Below, one piece after another: positions 16,922 through 23,783 of a stretch of 33,933 nt of DNA. Origin of the DNA: JBKHBT01 sp046542255 (GTDB lineage: Bacteria > UBP14 > UBA6098 > JBKHBT01); NCBI GenBank assembly GCA_046542255.1, contig JBKHBT010000034.1, positions 1 to 33,933 of the forward strand. The letters are read 5' to 3'. Numbering within the stretch: position 1 is the first letter of the stretch; every line of letters starts with the position of its first letter. Below the pieces are notes generated by a model that did not search any database, was not told the origin of the DNA, and was given only the letters and a program-made list of their open reading frames with translations. The translations under genes and the position numbers were made by a program.

Positions 16922-17031
16922 CATATCTCTTTTAAAGCCATATATATAACATATAACTTAATATATATACCCAAAAGGCTTTACTGATGTTTAAGCCTGA
17001 AAAGTATGACAATGCGGAACAGCGCATTATC
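16922..17031 (+). repeat. IS-end-derived interspersed repeat, copy 3
   Basis: A shorter copy (about 110 bp) of the repeat at 1972-2171, in the same orientation. It begins within the CTCTTTT/TATATA block and stops right after the hairpin at 17008-17031. One arm base has changed (CGCATTATC instead of CGCATTGTC), which weakens the stem. No transposase sequence is next to it. Confidence 0.75.
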
Positions 17032-17106
17032 TTGTCTTAGCAGGAGTTTAGTCTATCGCTTTGTGTCAATTTTATTATCCTATTTTTGTATAGTTTTCAA
17101 TAATGT

Positions 17107-17201
17107 AGCTTCGAGCTCGCTCGACTACCTGGCTTCGACTTAGCTCAGCCAGCGATGGTATATCATTTCAAATGGTGCCTTAGCGTAGCCGAAGGCACAA
17201 T
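17107..17201. repeat. Relic of the GC-rich repeat family
   Basis: Contains TTCGACTTAGCTCAGC (17134-17149), 14 of 16 identical to a block in the 60-bp tandem repeat at 6721. It also contains a hairpin GTGCCTT-10-AAGGCAC near 17175-17198. With repeat copy 3 and the terminator, this accounts for most of the 16733-17315 gap. Confidence 0.5.
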
Positions 17202-17248
17202 ATAAATAATTATAGCTGCAGGAGTGGCGTGAAGAGATCTGAAATGCA

Positions 17249-17283
17249 CAAAAAAGTAGAGACATAGTGTGCTACGTCTCTAC
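17249..17283 (-). terminator. Terminator downstream of carbamate kinase
   Basis: Perfect 8-bp stem GTAGAGAC / GTCTCTAC (17283-17276 and 17263-17256 on the minus strand) followed by six T residues. It lies 32 nt past the arcC stop. The stem with its CTAC/TAG interior resembles a hairpin word I recall as common in cyanobacterial genomes, so it may be a mobile repeat recruited as a terminator. Confidence 0.85.
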
Positions 17284-17315
17284 AATATCTATCAATAAAT
17301 CAAAAAATACAAAAA

Positions 17316-18263
17316 TTAGAAAATCCTCGTGCCAGTCTTTCCCTGAATGGCATCTAATGCCTTGTCTATGGCCGTAATGATTACTTCGCTTCCGCCATTT
17401 TCCAGAAAATGAACAGCAGCTTCGACTTTCGGGCCCATGCTTCCTGCCGGGAATTGCTTTTCATCCATAAAGCGTTTTGCCTCTTCACGGCTTAAGACAT
17501 CCAGCTCTTTCTGGTCTGGTTTTCCAAAATTGAGGCATACCTTATCGACTCCTGTCAGTATAAGAAGCCTCTCGGCGCCGATTTCATTGGCAAGTATCGC
17601 AGATGCTCGGTCTTTGTCTATAACAGCATCTACGCCCCTAATCTTTTCGCCTTCCTTGATAACCGGAATACCGCCACCGCCGGTTGCTATTACGACAGAA
17701 TCAGCTTCTATGAGAGCTTCTATTGCATCTGATTCTATGATATGCCTTGGCCATGGCGAAGGAACCACACGGCGCCATCCACGCCCGGGATCTTCTTTGA
17801 CAGTCCATCCACGCTCATCGCGAAGCTCTTTTGCACGCTTTTCATCATAGAATTGCCCGACATATTTTGTAGGGTCCTGAAAATCCGGGTCATCCTCATC
17901 GACTATTACCTGAGTAACAACCGCTGAGACCGGTTTACTTATGTCTTCTTCCTGAAAAAGGCTCCTTAGGGCATTGGATATAATAAAACCAATTTCGCCC
18001 TGTGTCTGCGCGCCGCAGGCATAGAGCGGAAGCGGCTTAACTTCGTCCTGAGAGAGTTCCATCCTGAGTAGTGCAGCACCGACCTGTGGGCCATTGCCAT
18101 GAGTAACAACAACACTGTATCCATCCTTGATAAGGTGCAATACTCCCTGAAGGCCGCTTTTTGCGCGCTCAATCTGCATATCGAAAGTATCACCCGGTTT
18201 TGACATTAGCGCATTGCCGCCTAAAGCTACGACGACCATTTCGCGTGGTGAAGCTATATTCAA
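17316..18263 (-). CDS. arcC: Carbamate kinase
   Basis: 315 residues, an amino-acid-kinase fold enzyme converting carbamoyl phosphate + ADP to carbamate + ATP; used for ATP synthesis in arginine/citrulline, purine-derived or allantoin catabolism. Motifs: VVVALGGNAL near 10, VVVTHGNGPQVG near 50, YACGAQTQGEIGFII near 81, VVIATGGGGIPV near 187, VDAVIDKDRASAILA, LLILTGVDKV, and FPAGSMGPKVEAA near the C-terminus. It starts with TTG at 18263-18261, preceded by AAAGGGG; the first internal ATG lies 8 codons on and lacks a binding site. The gene is 73 nt after the cyclic-phosphoglycerate-synthetase-like gene with a terminator in between. No carbamoyltransferase or arginine deiminase gene is in the window. 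Confidence 0.95.
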   Translation of the reverse strand: MNIASPREMVVVALGGNALMSKPGDTFDMQIERAKSGLQGVLHLIKDGYSVVVTHGNGPQVGAALLRMELSQDEVKPLPLYACGAQTQGEIGFIISNALRSLFQEEDISKPVSAVVTQVIVDEDDPDFQDPTKYVGQFYDEKRAKELRDERGWTVKEDPGRGWRRVVPSPWPRHIIESDAIEALIEADSVVIATGGGGIPVIKEGEKIRGVDAVIDKDRASAILANEIGAERLLILTGVDKVCLNFGKPDQKELDVLSREEAKRFMDEKQFPAGSMGPKVEAAVHFLENGGSEVIITAIDKALDAIQGKTGTRIF

Positions 18264-18281
18264 GAGATTACCCCTTTCTAT

Positions 18282-18322
18282 AAAAAAGAAAATCGGAGTA
18301 GGCTCGCACCTACACCGATTTT
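18282..18322 (-). terminator. Terminator/attenuator between cpgS-like gene and arcC
   Basis: Minus strand stem of 14 bp with a single T-T mismatch (arms at 18322-18309 and 18302-18289), a 6-nt loop, then CTTTTTTA. It lies about 15 nt after the upstream stop and about 20 nt before the arcC start, so it can end the first transcript or act as an attenuator for arcC. Confidence 0.88.
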
Positions 18323-18336
18323 ATTATTATCTACTA

Positions 18337-19659
18337 TTAAAGTTTTTTGAGCGTTTCTTTTACGATGTCTGCGAGATTAGGTTTGCCAATCTCCTGGAGG
18401 TCGTAGAATACGCGAGTTGCTGGAAGGTCGATATCGATGACTCTTCTAAGGTCGATTGGTGTACCAATGATAACGACTTCGGCCTGGGATTTTTTGATCG
18501 TCTTTTCGAGGTCTTTGAGCTGCTTTGGTGAATAGCCCATTGCCGGAAGCAAAATACCAATATCCGGGTATTTCTTGAATGTATCATCGATTGTGCCGAC
18601 AGCGAACTCTCTAGGATCGATGAGTTCTTTTGCGCCGAGTCTTTGTGCTGCAATAACACCTGCGCCATATTTCATTTCGCCATGTGTGAGAGTAGGGCCA
18701 TCTTCGACGACGAGAGCCTTCTTGCCAAAAACAAGCTCCGGCTCTTCGACACTAATCGGGCTGGCTGCTTCTATAACAATAGCATCAGGATTGACGCATT
18801 CGATATTAGCACGGACCGCACGAATGTCATCATAATCTGCAGTATCGATTTTATTTATGACTACTACATCTGCCATTCTAAGATTATTCTGTCCGGGATA
18901 ATAGCTCATCTCATGGCCTGGCCTATGTGGGTCTGCTACAACGATATTAAGGTCTGGTTTATAGAAAGACATATCATTGTTTCCGCCGTCCCAGAGGATA
19001 ACATCGGCTTCTTTTTCTGCTTCGCGAACGATGGCTTCATAATCGACGCCGGCATAAACGATAACGCCCTTAGCTATATGTGGCTCATATTCTTCCATCT
19101 CTTCGATTGTACAATCATGGTCATGAAGGTCCTGAATTGTAGCAAATCTTTGAACTTTCATTTTTTCGAGGTCGCCATAAGGCATCGGATGGCGGATTGC
19201 AACAACCTGTTTGCCCATTGCTGTGAGAGCTTCGGCAACACGGCGAGTTGTCTGTGATTTTCCGCAGCCAGTTCTGACGGCAGTAACCGAGATAACGGGT
19301 TTTGTCGATTTGATCATTGTGGGTGTGGAGCCCATCATGGCGAAATTTGCACCAGCGGCCATTACCCATGCGCCCTTTGTCATGACATATTCATTTGAGA
19401 CATCGGAATATGAAAACCAGACAGTCTGAACATCATGCTTTTTGATAAGTTCAGGAAGTTCGCATTCGTCATAGATAGGAATGCCTTCCGGATATAGTTT
19501 ACCAGCAAGCGATGCCGGATATTTTCTACCATCGATATCTGGAATCTGGGTAGCAGTGAATGCTACGACTTCGTATTTTTCATTGTCGCGGAATACGCAA
19601 TTAAAATTATGGAAATCACGCCCTGCTGCTCCCATAATGATGATCTTCTCTCTGTTCAT
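18337..19659 (-). CDS. Cyclic 2,3-diphosphoglycerate synthetase-like P-loop GTPase
   Basis: 440 residues. The N-terminus IIIMGAAGRDFHNFN resembles a Rossmann-like fold; a P-loop VRTGCGKSQTTRRVAEAL follows near residue 127, and later VILWDGGNNDMSF, DPHRPGHE and VVINKIDTAD (NKxD-type motif). This matches proteins annotated as cyclic 2,3-diphosphoglycerate synthetase or 'GTPase', about 440-460 residues. The methanogen enzyme makes the thermolyte cyclic 2,3-bisphosphoglycerate, but bacterial members are usually found beside carbamate kinase, as here, and may do something else, perhaps linked to carbamoyl phosphate or purine degradation. That is inference from context. GGAG lies 8 nt before the ATG. 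The protein looks complete. Confidence 0.85.
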   Translation of the reverse strand: MNREKIIIMGAAGRDFHNFNCVFRDNEKYEVVAFTATQIPDIDGRKYPASLAGKLYPEGIPIYDECELPELIKKHDVQTVWFSYSDVSNEYVMTKGAWVMAAGANFAMMGSTPTMIKSTKPVISVTAVRTGCGKSQTTRRVAEALTAMGKQVVAIRHPMPYGDLEKMKVQRFATIQDLHDHDCTIEEMEEYEPHIAKGVIVYAGVDYEAIVREAEKEADVILWDGGNNDMSFYKPDLNIVVADPHRPGHEMSYYPGQNNLRMADVVVINKIDTADYDDIRAVRANIECVNPDAIVIEAASPISVEEPELVFGKKALVVEDGPTLTHGEMKYGAGVIAAQRLGAKELIDPREFAVGTIDDTFKKYPDIGILLPAMGYSPKQLKDLEKTIKKSQAEVVIIGTPIDLRRVIDIDLPATRVFYDLQEIGKPNLADIVKETLKKL

Positions 19660-19819
19660 TTTTTCTCCTTCAGGTTAATGTGTATATCATACATCGTTTA
19701 TTGCATGGTTAAGCCGGTAATTTTATCCCCTGAAGAAAGTGCCATAAAACCCGATATTAAATCGGAAAAATCGACACAGGAACAAAATCCCGTCATCTTA
19801 AGTTGTCAAAATTCAATCT

Positions 19820-19847
19820 AATATACTAACTTAACCTTTAAGGTCAA
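19820..19847 (-). promoter_or_regulatory. Likely promoter of the cpgS-like gene
   Basis: Minus strand TTGACC (19847-19842), a 16-nt spacer and TATATT (19825-19820). It gives a leader of about 150 nt. It abuts the edge of repeat copy 2 (19871), so that insertion may have affected upstream control. The rest of 19660-19819 shows nothing I recognise. Confidence 0.45.
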
Positions 19848-19870
19848 TAATTTTTTATGCAACTTATTAA

Positions 19871-20079
19871 TTCTTTGAAATCGAGCATCCAGAATCCAGA
19901 CAATGCGCTGTTCCGCATTGTCATACTTTTTAGGCTAAAACATCAGTAAAGCCTTTTGGGTAAATACATTAAGTATTATATATATGTTAAATATATGACT
20001 TTAAAAGAGAAAAAGGCATTGGAGCTAATTAAAAAAATAAAAATTTGACAGTAAACTCAAAAACGAAATTCAACCCAAC
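19871..20079 (-). repeat. IS-end-derived interspersed repeat, copy 2 (inverted)
   Basis: About 205 bp collinear with 1972-2171 but in opposite orientation. It includes the perfect hairpin GACAATGCG / CGCATTGTC at 19899-19922 and the conserved outer end TGAATTTCGTTTTTGAG. Compared with copy 1 it has a few extra bases beside the hairpin. On the minus strand a short frame ending NALFRIVILFRLKHQ-stop is shared with the transposase relic of copy 1, supporting an origin as the element's 3' end. No other transposase sequence is left. Confidence 0.8.
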
Positions 20080-20139
20080 GCCAAGAGCCGTATGGGGTTG
20101 CTTTGTTTTAGCATGAAGAACTTCAGTTTATACTAAAGC

Positions 20140-20166
20140 AGCTAATGCTCTCATAGCCCATTAGCT
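20140..20166. other. Hairpin downstream of the PAS gene
   Basis: Perfect 8-bp stem AGCTAATG / CATTAGCT with an 11-nt loop, about 43 nt beyond the stop of the minus-strand PAS gene. There is no good U-run, so termination is uncertain. Confidence 0.4.
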
Positions 20167-20208
20167 ACATCAAATAATAAATTTGCTCGAAAATCGTAAA
20201 CGATAAAA

Positions 20209-21102
20209 TCAATCGTTTAGCTTTTTTAGAATCGCAGTAATTTGCATTGTACTATCATCGAATCTATTCACTGCAAGCTTGGTGGAGACCTGGATTATCT
20301 TATTATCTTTGCGAACCAGCCTAAATTTCGATTCGACTATATCTTCTTTGCCCTGCAATATAAGCATAAACTTCTCTTTTACACTTTGTAGGTCGTCATT
20401 ATGAATGATTTTTAGGAAATTTTCAGCATAGTTTAAGAAGAATTCTCTTTTGTAGCCTGTTGTTTTATGTATGCCGGGCGAAAGGTAGCTTCTAAGGATA
20501 CTGCCTTCAGAATCTAATCTTGCAAAGAATACATCCGACTCGATCATCTCTATAAGGTCGTGCAAATCTTCATTTGTGTCTCGAAGAGCAATCTCCATGC
20601 CCTTTTGTTCGGTAATATCCAGCGAACAGAATAAAATGCCACAAACATTCCCCTGATCATTGAGAACCGGACTGAAACACATAGAAAACCATATCGATTC
20701 ATCCTGAAGGCCGGGCAGAAAAACTTCGTGCCGAATATATTCACCCACGAGTGCTTTATTAAGGTTTTCCTCGAATTTGACCTGATATTGCTTTAGGGCA
20801 TATTCCATGATATTATGGCCAGGTTGCATGTCTTTACTGGTGAGGCGCCTGGCATTGTCATTTGCAAGTTTATTGAAATCGATAATATTGCCACCTGGAT
20901 CCATAAGGACATATGCTTGCTTGGAAGAATTGAGTATAGCACGCAACTGCTGTTCGCGATGGTAGTATTTATCGACAAGGATTTGCTTGTTTTCAAGGTC
21001 ATTCTGCATAATGTTTAGCTGCTCTACAAGATATTTGTTCTCTTCTTTTAGTTTTTTAATCTGTTCTACTAAAGTATTTTTATTATCTTTAATTTCAGTC
21101 AT
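20209..21102 (-). CDS. Tandem PAS-domain protein without output domain
   Basis: 297 residues, cytoplasmic. Residues 1-50 are a charged coiled coil (EQIKKLKEENKYLVEQLNIM...). A PAS fold spans about 54-165 (LRAILNSSKQAYVLMDPGGN, then FSPVLNDQGNVCGILFCSLDITEQK) and a second about 180-295 (LDSEGSILRSYLSPGIHKTT, FLKIIHNDDLQSVKEKF, SKFRLVRKDNKIIQVSTKLA). No kinase, GGDEF, HTH or other output follows, so it may be a sensor or adaptor for a partner protein, or the remains of a longer kinase. The ATG is preceded by GAGGA. It stands alone between repeat copy 2 and the protease operon. Confidence 0.88.
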   Translation of the reverse strand: MTEIKDNKNTLVEQIKKLKEENKYLVEQLNIMQNDLENKQILVDKYYHREQQLRAILNSSKQAYVLMDPGGNIIDFNKLANDNARRLTSKDMQPGHNIMEYALKQYQVKFEENLNKALVGEYIRHEVFLPGLQDESIWFSMCFSPVLNDQGNVCGILFCSLDITEQKGMEIALRDTNEDLHDLIEMIESDVFFARLDSEGSILRSYLSPGIHKTTGYKREFFLNYAENFLKIIHNDDLQSVKEKFMLILQGKEDIVESKFRLVRKDNKIIQVSTKLAVNRFDDSTMQITAILKKLND

Positions 21103-21130
21103 ATTTCCTCATTTTTCTGTCTTAAACAAT

Positions 21131-21158
21131 AATATAATAGTAAACAGATGAAAGTCAA
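21131..21158 (-). promoter_or_regulatory. Promoter of the PAS gene
   Basis: Minus strand TTGACT (21158-21153), a 16-nt spacer and TATATT (21136-21131), about 30 nt before the start codon. Confidence 0.55.
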
Positions 21159-21179
21159 GTATATGCCCGAAATTATATA

Positions 21180-21208
21180 ATAAAAAAGCCCGGCAAAGCA
21201 CCGGGCTT
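21180..21208 (-). terminator. Terminator of the ferredoxin-protease operon
   Basis: Minus strand perfect 8-bp stem AAGCCCGG / CCGGGCTT (21208-21201 and 21193-21186) followed by TTTTATTAT, 22 nt after the protease stop. Confidence 0.92.
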
Positions 21209-21229
21209 CATAAGGGATATAAATAACAA

Positions 21230-23098
21230 CTACTTAACGAGAACCATTTTTCTTGTTTCTACTTCTTTGCCAGTGTTCACTCTTACCATATAGATTCCAG
21301 AATCAAGGCCATCTGCTGGAATTGATATGGAATTTTTGCCAGCTGAAAGCTCATGTGATTCAGTAGCGAGAACTCTGCCATTTAGATCGAGAATCTGTAG
21401 GTCGGCATTATCGGCTTCTTTCATATTAATCTCTATTGCAGCAGCTGCATTGAATGGATTAGGATATACTGCGCCAATGGATAGATTTACCGGCATTTCT
21501 TTTTCGGAAACACCTTCTCCTGCAAGAATTACTGCTTCTGCAAAATTAGCAATCCCATATCCGGATTCATCATCATGTCCTTCGGAATATATATCTGTAG
21601 CACTATTTCTTACTACATCGTAAATTTCTTCGACAGTGGCGTCATCGGGCATTACCGATACGATTAGGCCAAGTAACCCAGCAGCATGAGGGCATGCCAT
21701 AGATGTGCCGACTTCGGCTTTAAGGCTATGGTCGCCGGGTTCATGTTCGGGATCTTCGTTTGCCATTGCTACACTATAGACAATAGTTGACCAGATACCT
21801 TCTGATACTCCACCAGTCATTCCATCTGATTCACCGCCAGGGCAAAGGATATCGAGTTCTGGGCCTGTCTGTGTGAATGATGATGTTTCTAAATCAGAAG
21901 TACATGAACCGACAGCAAGAGTCTGTTCGAGGCTTGCAGGCCAAGAAACAGGCATCCATGAGCCAAAGTTTCCGGATGCAGCAGCAACAGGTATATTAGC
22001 TTCATATGCAGCCTGGATTGCAGCCGTTCCAGCCGGATCGTCTCCGCCGAAACCACCAAGGCTCATGCTGATAACATCTGCGCCAGCTGCGACAGCATAT
22101 TCAATACCTTCTGTTATGTTATTTGTGTACATACCGCCATCTGCATGACCGACACGTACTGGCATAATGCTGCAATTAAATCCAGCACCAGCGAACATAT
22201 ATTCATTATCGGTAACCGCAGAAGCGATTCCTGCGCAATGCGTCCCATGATAAACACCAGCATCAGCAGGCATAAACATCGAGCCACCTTCGCCATCGCC
22301 GACAGATGGGTCTGGCTCGCCCCAGCCATCATTACCATGATAGTGAATATCGGGATTAAAATCGTGTTCGGTTGGGTCATCAGTATCTTCATCGCCAGTA
22401 TTTCCGCCGGAGAAATCATAGCCGAAAAGGTCATCTACATATCCATTGCCATCATCATCGATGCCGTTTCGGTCTTCGAGGTCATAGACTTCGCCATCGC
22501 CATCTAGGTCCTCACCAGGATTGACCCAGATATTGTCCATAAGGTCGGGATGATCGACATCCACGCCACTATCTAAAATAGCAATTACTACATCTTCATC
22601 GCCATGGCTTTCTTCCCAGGCAAGGTCGGCATTCATAAGAATGAGGCCGAACTGATTTGGTGGGCCGGTGTCTGATAAATCATCTGCGGTAATATAATAT
22701 GGGTCGTTCGGAGTATATGATACATAATATGCATAATTTGGCTGAGCATATTCTACCTTATTAGTTGCCTCGAGTGCACCGATTATTTCATAAATATGTC
22801 TCGATGCAATAGAAAGCTCGCGGTCGTAGATTTCTCTATCGCCTACTTTTCTCGCATGGCCGAGGGCAACAAGGTCGGCAGGGGAATCAAATTTGATTCC
22901 ATAGATGCCAAGAGTTTTCCCGACAGGGAAAAGCTCGCCATTATAGGTTTCGATTACATCTTCCAGCTCGGATACATCGCCAGTTGGCTTAAAAAGTACG
23001 CTCTGTGTATGGAATGGAAGCATAAAGTCCATGCTCTGATACACATTGCCAAAACAGGCGGCCGAAACTAAAAGCAAGATTAAAAATAGCTTTTTCAT
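21230..23098 (-). CDS. Secreted subtilisin-like (S8) protease with sorting tail
   Basis: 622 residues. Signal peptide MKKLFLILLLVSAACFG; an inhibitor-like propeptide (about 25-125); then a subtilase domain with Asp176 (VVIAILDSGVDVDHPDL), His284 (YHGTHCAGIAS), oxyanion Asn377 (AAASGNFGS) and Ser466 (GTSMACPHAAG), all intact. An acidic insert, DLDGDGEVYD followed by RNGIDDDGNGYVDD (about 197-224), looks Ca-binding. The last 85 residues are a Por-secretion/type IX type A sorting domain: GAVYPNPFNAAAAIEI, LQILDLNGRVL, LDSGIYMVRV, ending KMVLVK. So it is likely exported and surface-attached or released by a type IX-like route. GGGAG precedes the ATG. It lies 52 nt after the ferredoxin gene and has its own strong terminator. 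Confidence 0.95.
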   Translation of the reverse strand: MKKLFLILLLVSAACFGNVYQSMDFMLPFHTQSVLFKPTGDVSELEDVIETYNGELFPVGKTLGIYGIKFDSPADLVALGHARKVGDREIYDRELSIASRHIYEIIGALEATNKVEYAQPNYAYYVSYTPNDPYYITADDLSDTGPPNQFGLILMNADLAWEESHGDEDVVIAILDSGVDVDHPDLMDNIWVNPGEDLDGDGEVYDLEDRNGIDDDGNGYVDDLFGYDFSGGNTGDEDTDDPTEHDFNPDIHYHGNDGWGEPDPSVGDGEGGSMFMPADAGVYHGTHCAGIASAVTDNEYMFAGAGFNCSIMPVRVGHADGGMYTNNITEGIEYAVAAGADVISMSLGGFGGDDPAGTAAIQAAYEANIPVAAASGNFGSWMPVSWPASLEQTLAVGSCTSDLETSSFTQTGPELDILCPGGESDGMTGGVSEGIWSTIVYSVAMANEDPEHEPGDHSLKAEVGTSMACPHAAGLLGLIVSVMPDDATVEEIYDVVRNSATDIYSEGHDDESGYGIANFAEAVILAGEGVSEKEMPVNLSIGAVYPNPFNAAAAIEINMKEADNADLQILDLNGRVLATESHELSAGKNSISIPADGLDSGIYMVRVNTGKEVETRKMVLVK

Positions 23099-23150
23099 TT
23101 GTAACTCCCTTTTGAATTAGTGTTTCAATCAACAATATAATAACTGTTTT

Positions 23151-23657
23151 TTATAGTTCCTCCTTGAAAGGGAGCGAAGGTTTGATTGCGCGGATATCCT
23201 GGAGAAGTTCACGGTCTTTTATTCGAAGCCAAACGACACTGGTCTTGGATTTAGTTCTAATAACCCTATCGACTTCCACTTTGGCCATGATTTTGCCATC
23301 GCGGCCTAAAGCTTCTACAATATCGCCTTTGGCTGGTGGATTGAATTCATGAGGTATTTTCAAAATGGCATAGTCTTCTCTGGTTTCATCGACTGCAAAA
23401 ATAGCAAGGCCAGGACAAAGCGCAATACAAAGTCCACAACCATCGCAGATATTAAGGTCGGCTATAGGAGTTTCATTGATATTCGACATCGGTTTGATCG
23501 CTTTCTTGGGGCAAGCTGCCACGCAAGGGTCGCATGGAATCTCCTGATAGCATTCGATAATAACATAGCCCTTTTCTTGTCTCCTATTGGGATCAGGAAT
23601 CACAGAATTTATATTATCTTTTGAAGCTATTCCACATTTTCTTAGCTGTTCAAACAT
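23151..23657 (-). CDS. 4Fe-4S ferredoxin-type electron carrier
   Basis: 168 residues, cytoplasmic. The second cluster motif is standard (CDGCGLCIALCPGLAIF; Cys71, 74, 77, 81). The first has an unusual spacing, ECYQEIPCDPCVAACP (Cys36, 42, 45, 49). Together 'IECxxEIPCxPCxxACP' and 'GCGLCxxxCPGLAIF' resemble the small [4Fe-4S] subunits that accompany FAD-dependent oxidoreductases of the hydroxyproline-dehydrogenase kind. A beta-rich C-terminal domain (about 105-150) follows, as in those proteins. No flavoprotein partner is adjacent. GAGGAG lies just before the ATG. It is first in a likely two-gene transcript with the S8 protease, an unexpected pairing that may be chance. Confidence 0.88.
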   Translation of the reverse strand: MFEQLRKCGIASKDNINSVIPDPNRRQEKGYVIIECYQEIPCDPCVAACPKKAIKPMSNINETPIADLNICDGCGLCIALCPGLAIFAVDETREDYAILKIPHEFNPPAKGDIVEALGRDGKIMAKVEVDRVIRTKSKTSVVWLRIKDRELLQDIRAIKPSLPFKEEL

Positions 23658-23705
23658 TCATCTCCTCGAAAATTATATTTACAAAATCGAGTCAATCTTT
23701 CAAGC

Positions 23706-23752
23706 GGGAATATATCCCAACTATTATATTTAATATATAATCTATATGCCAA
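23706..23752 (-). promoter_or_regulatory. Promoter and palindrome of the ferredoxin operon
   Basis: Minus strand TTGGCA (23752-23747), an 18-nt spacer and TATAAT (23728-23723). A quasi-palindrome GGGA-5-TCCC at 23706-23718 covers the expected start of transcription and could be an operator. Confidence 0.45.
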
Positions 23753-23783
23753 CTCGCAAGATTTTTCTAATATTATCGATAAA

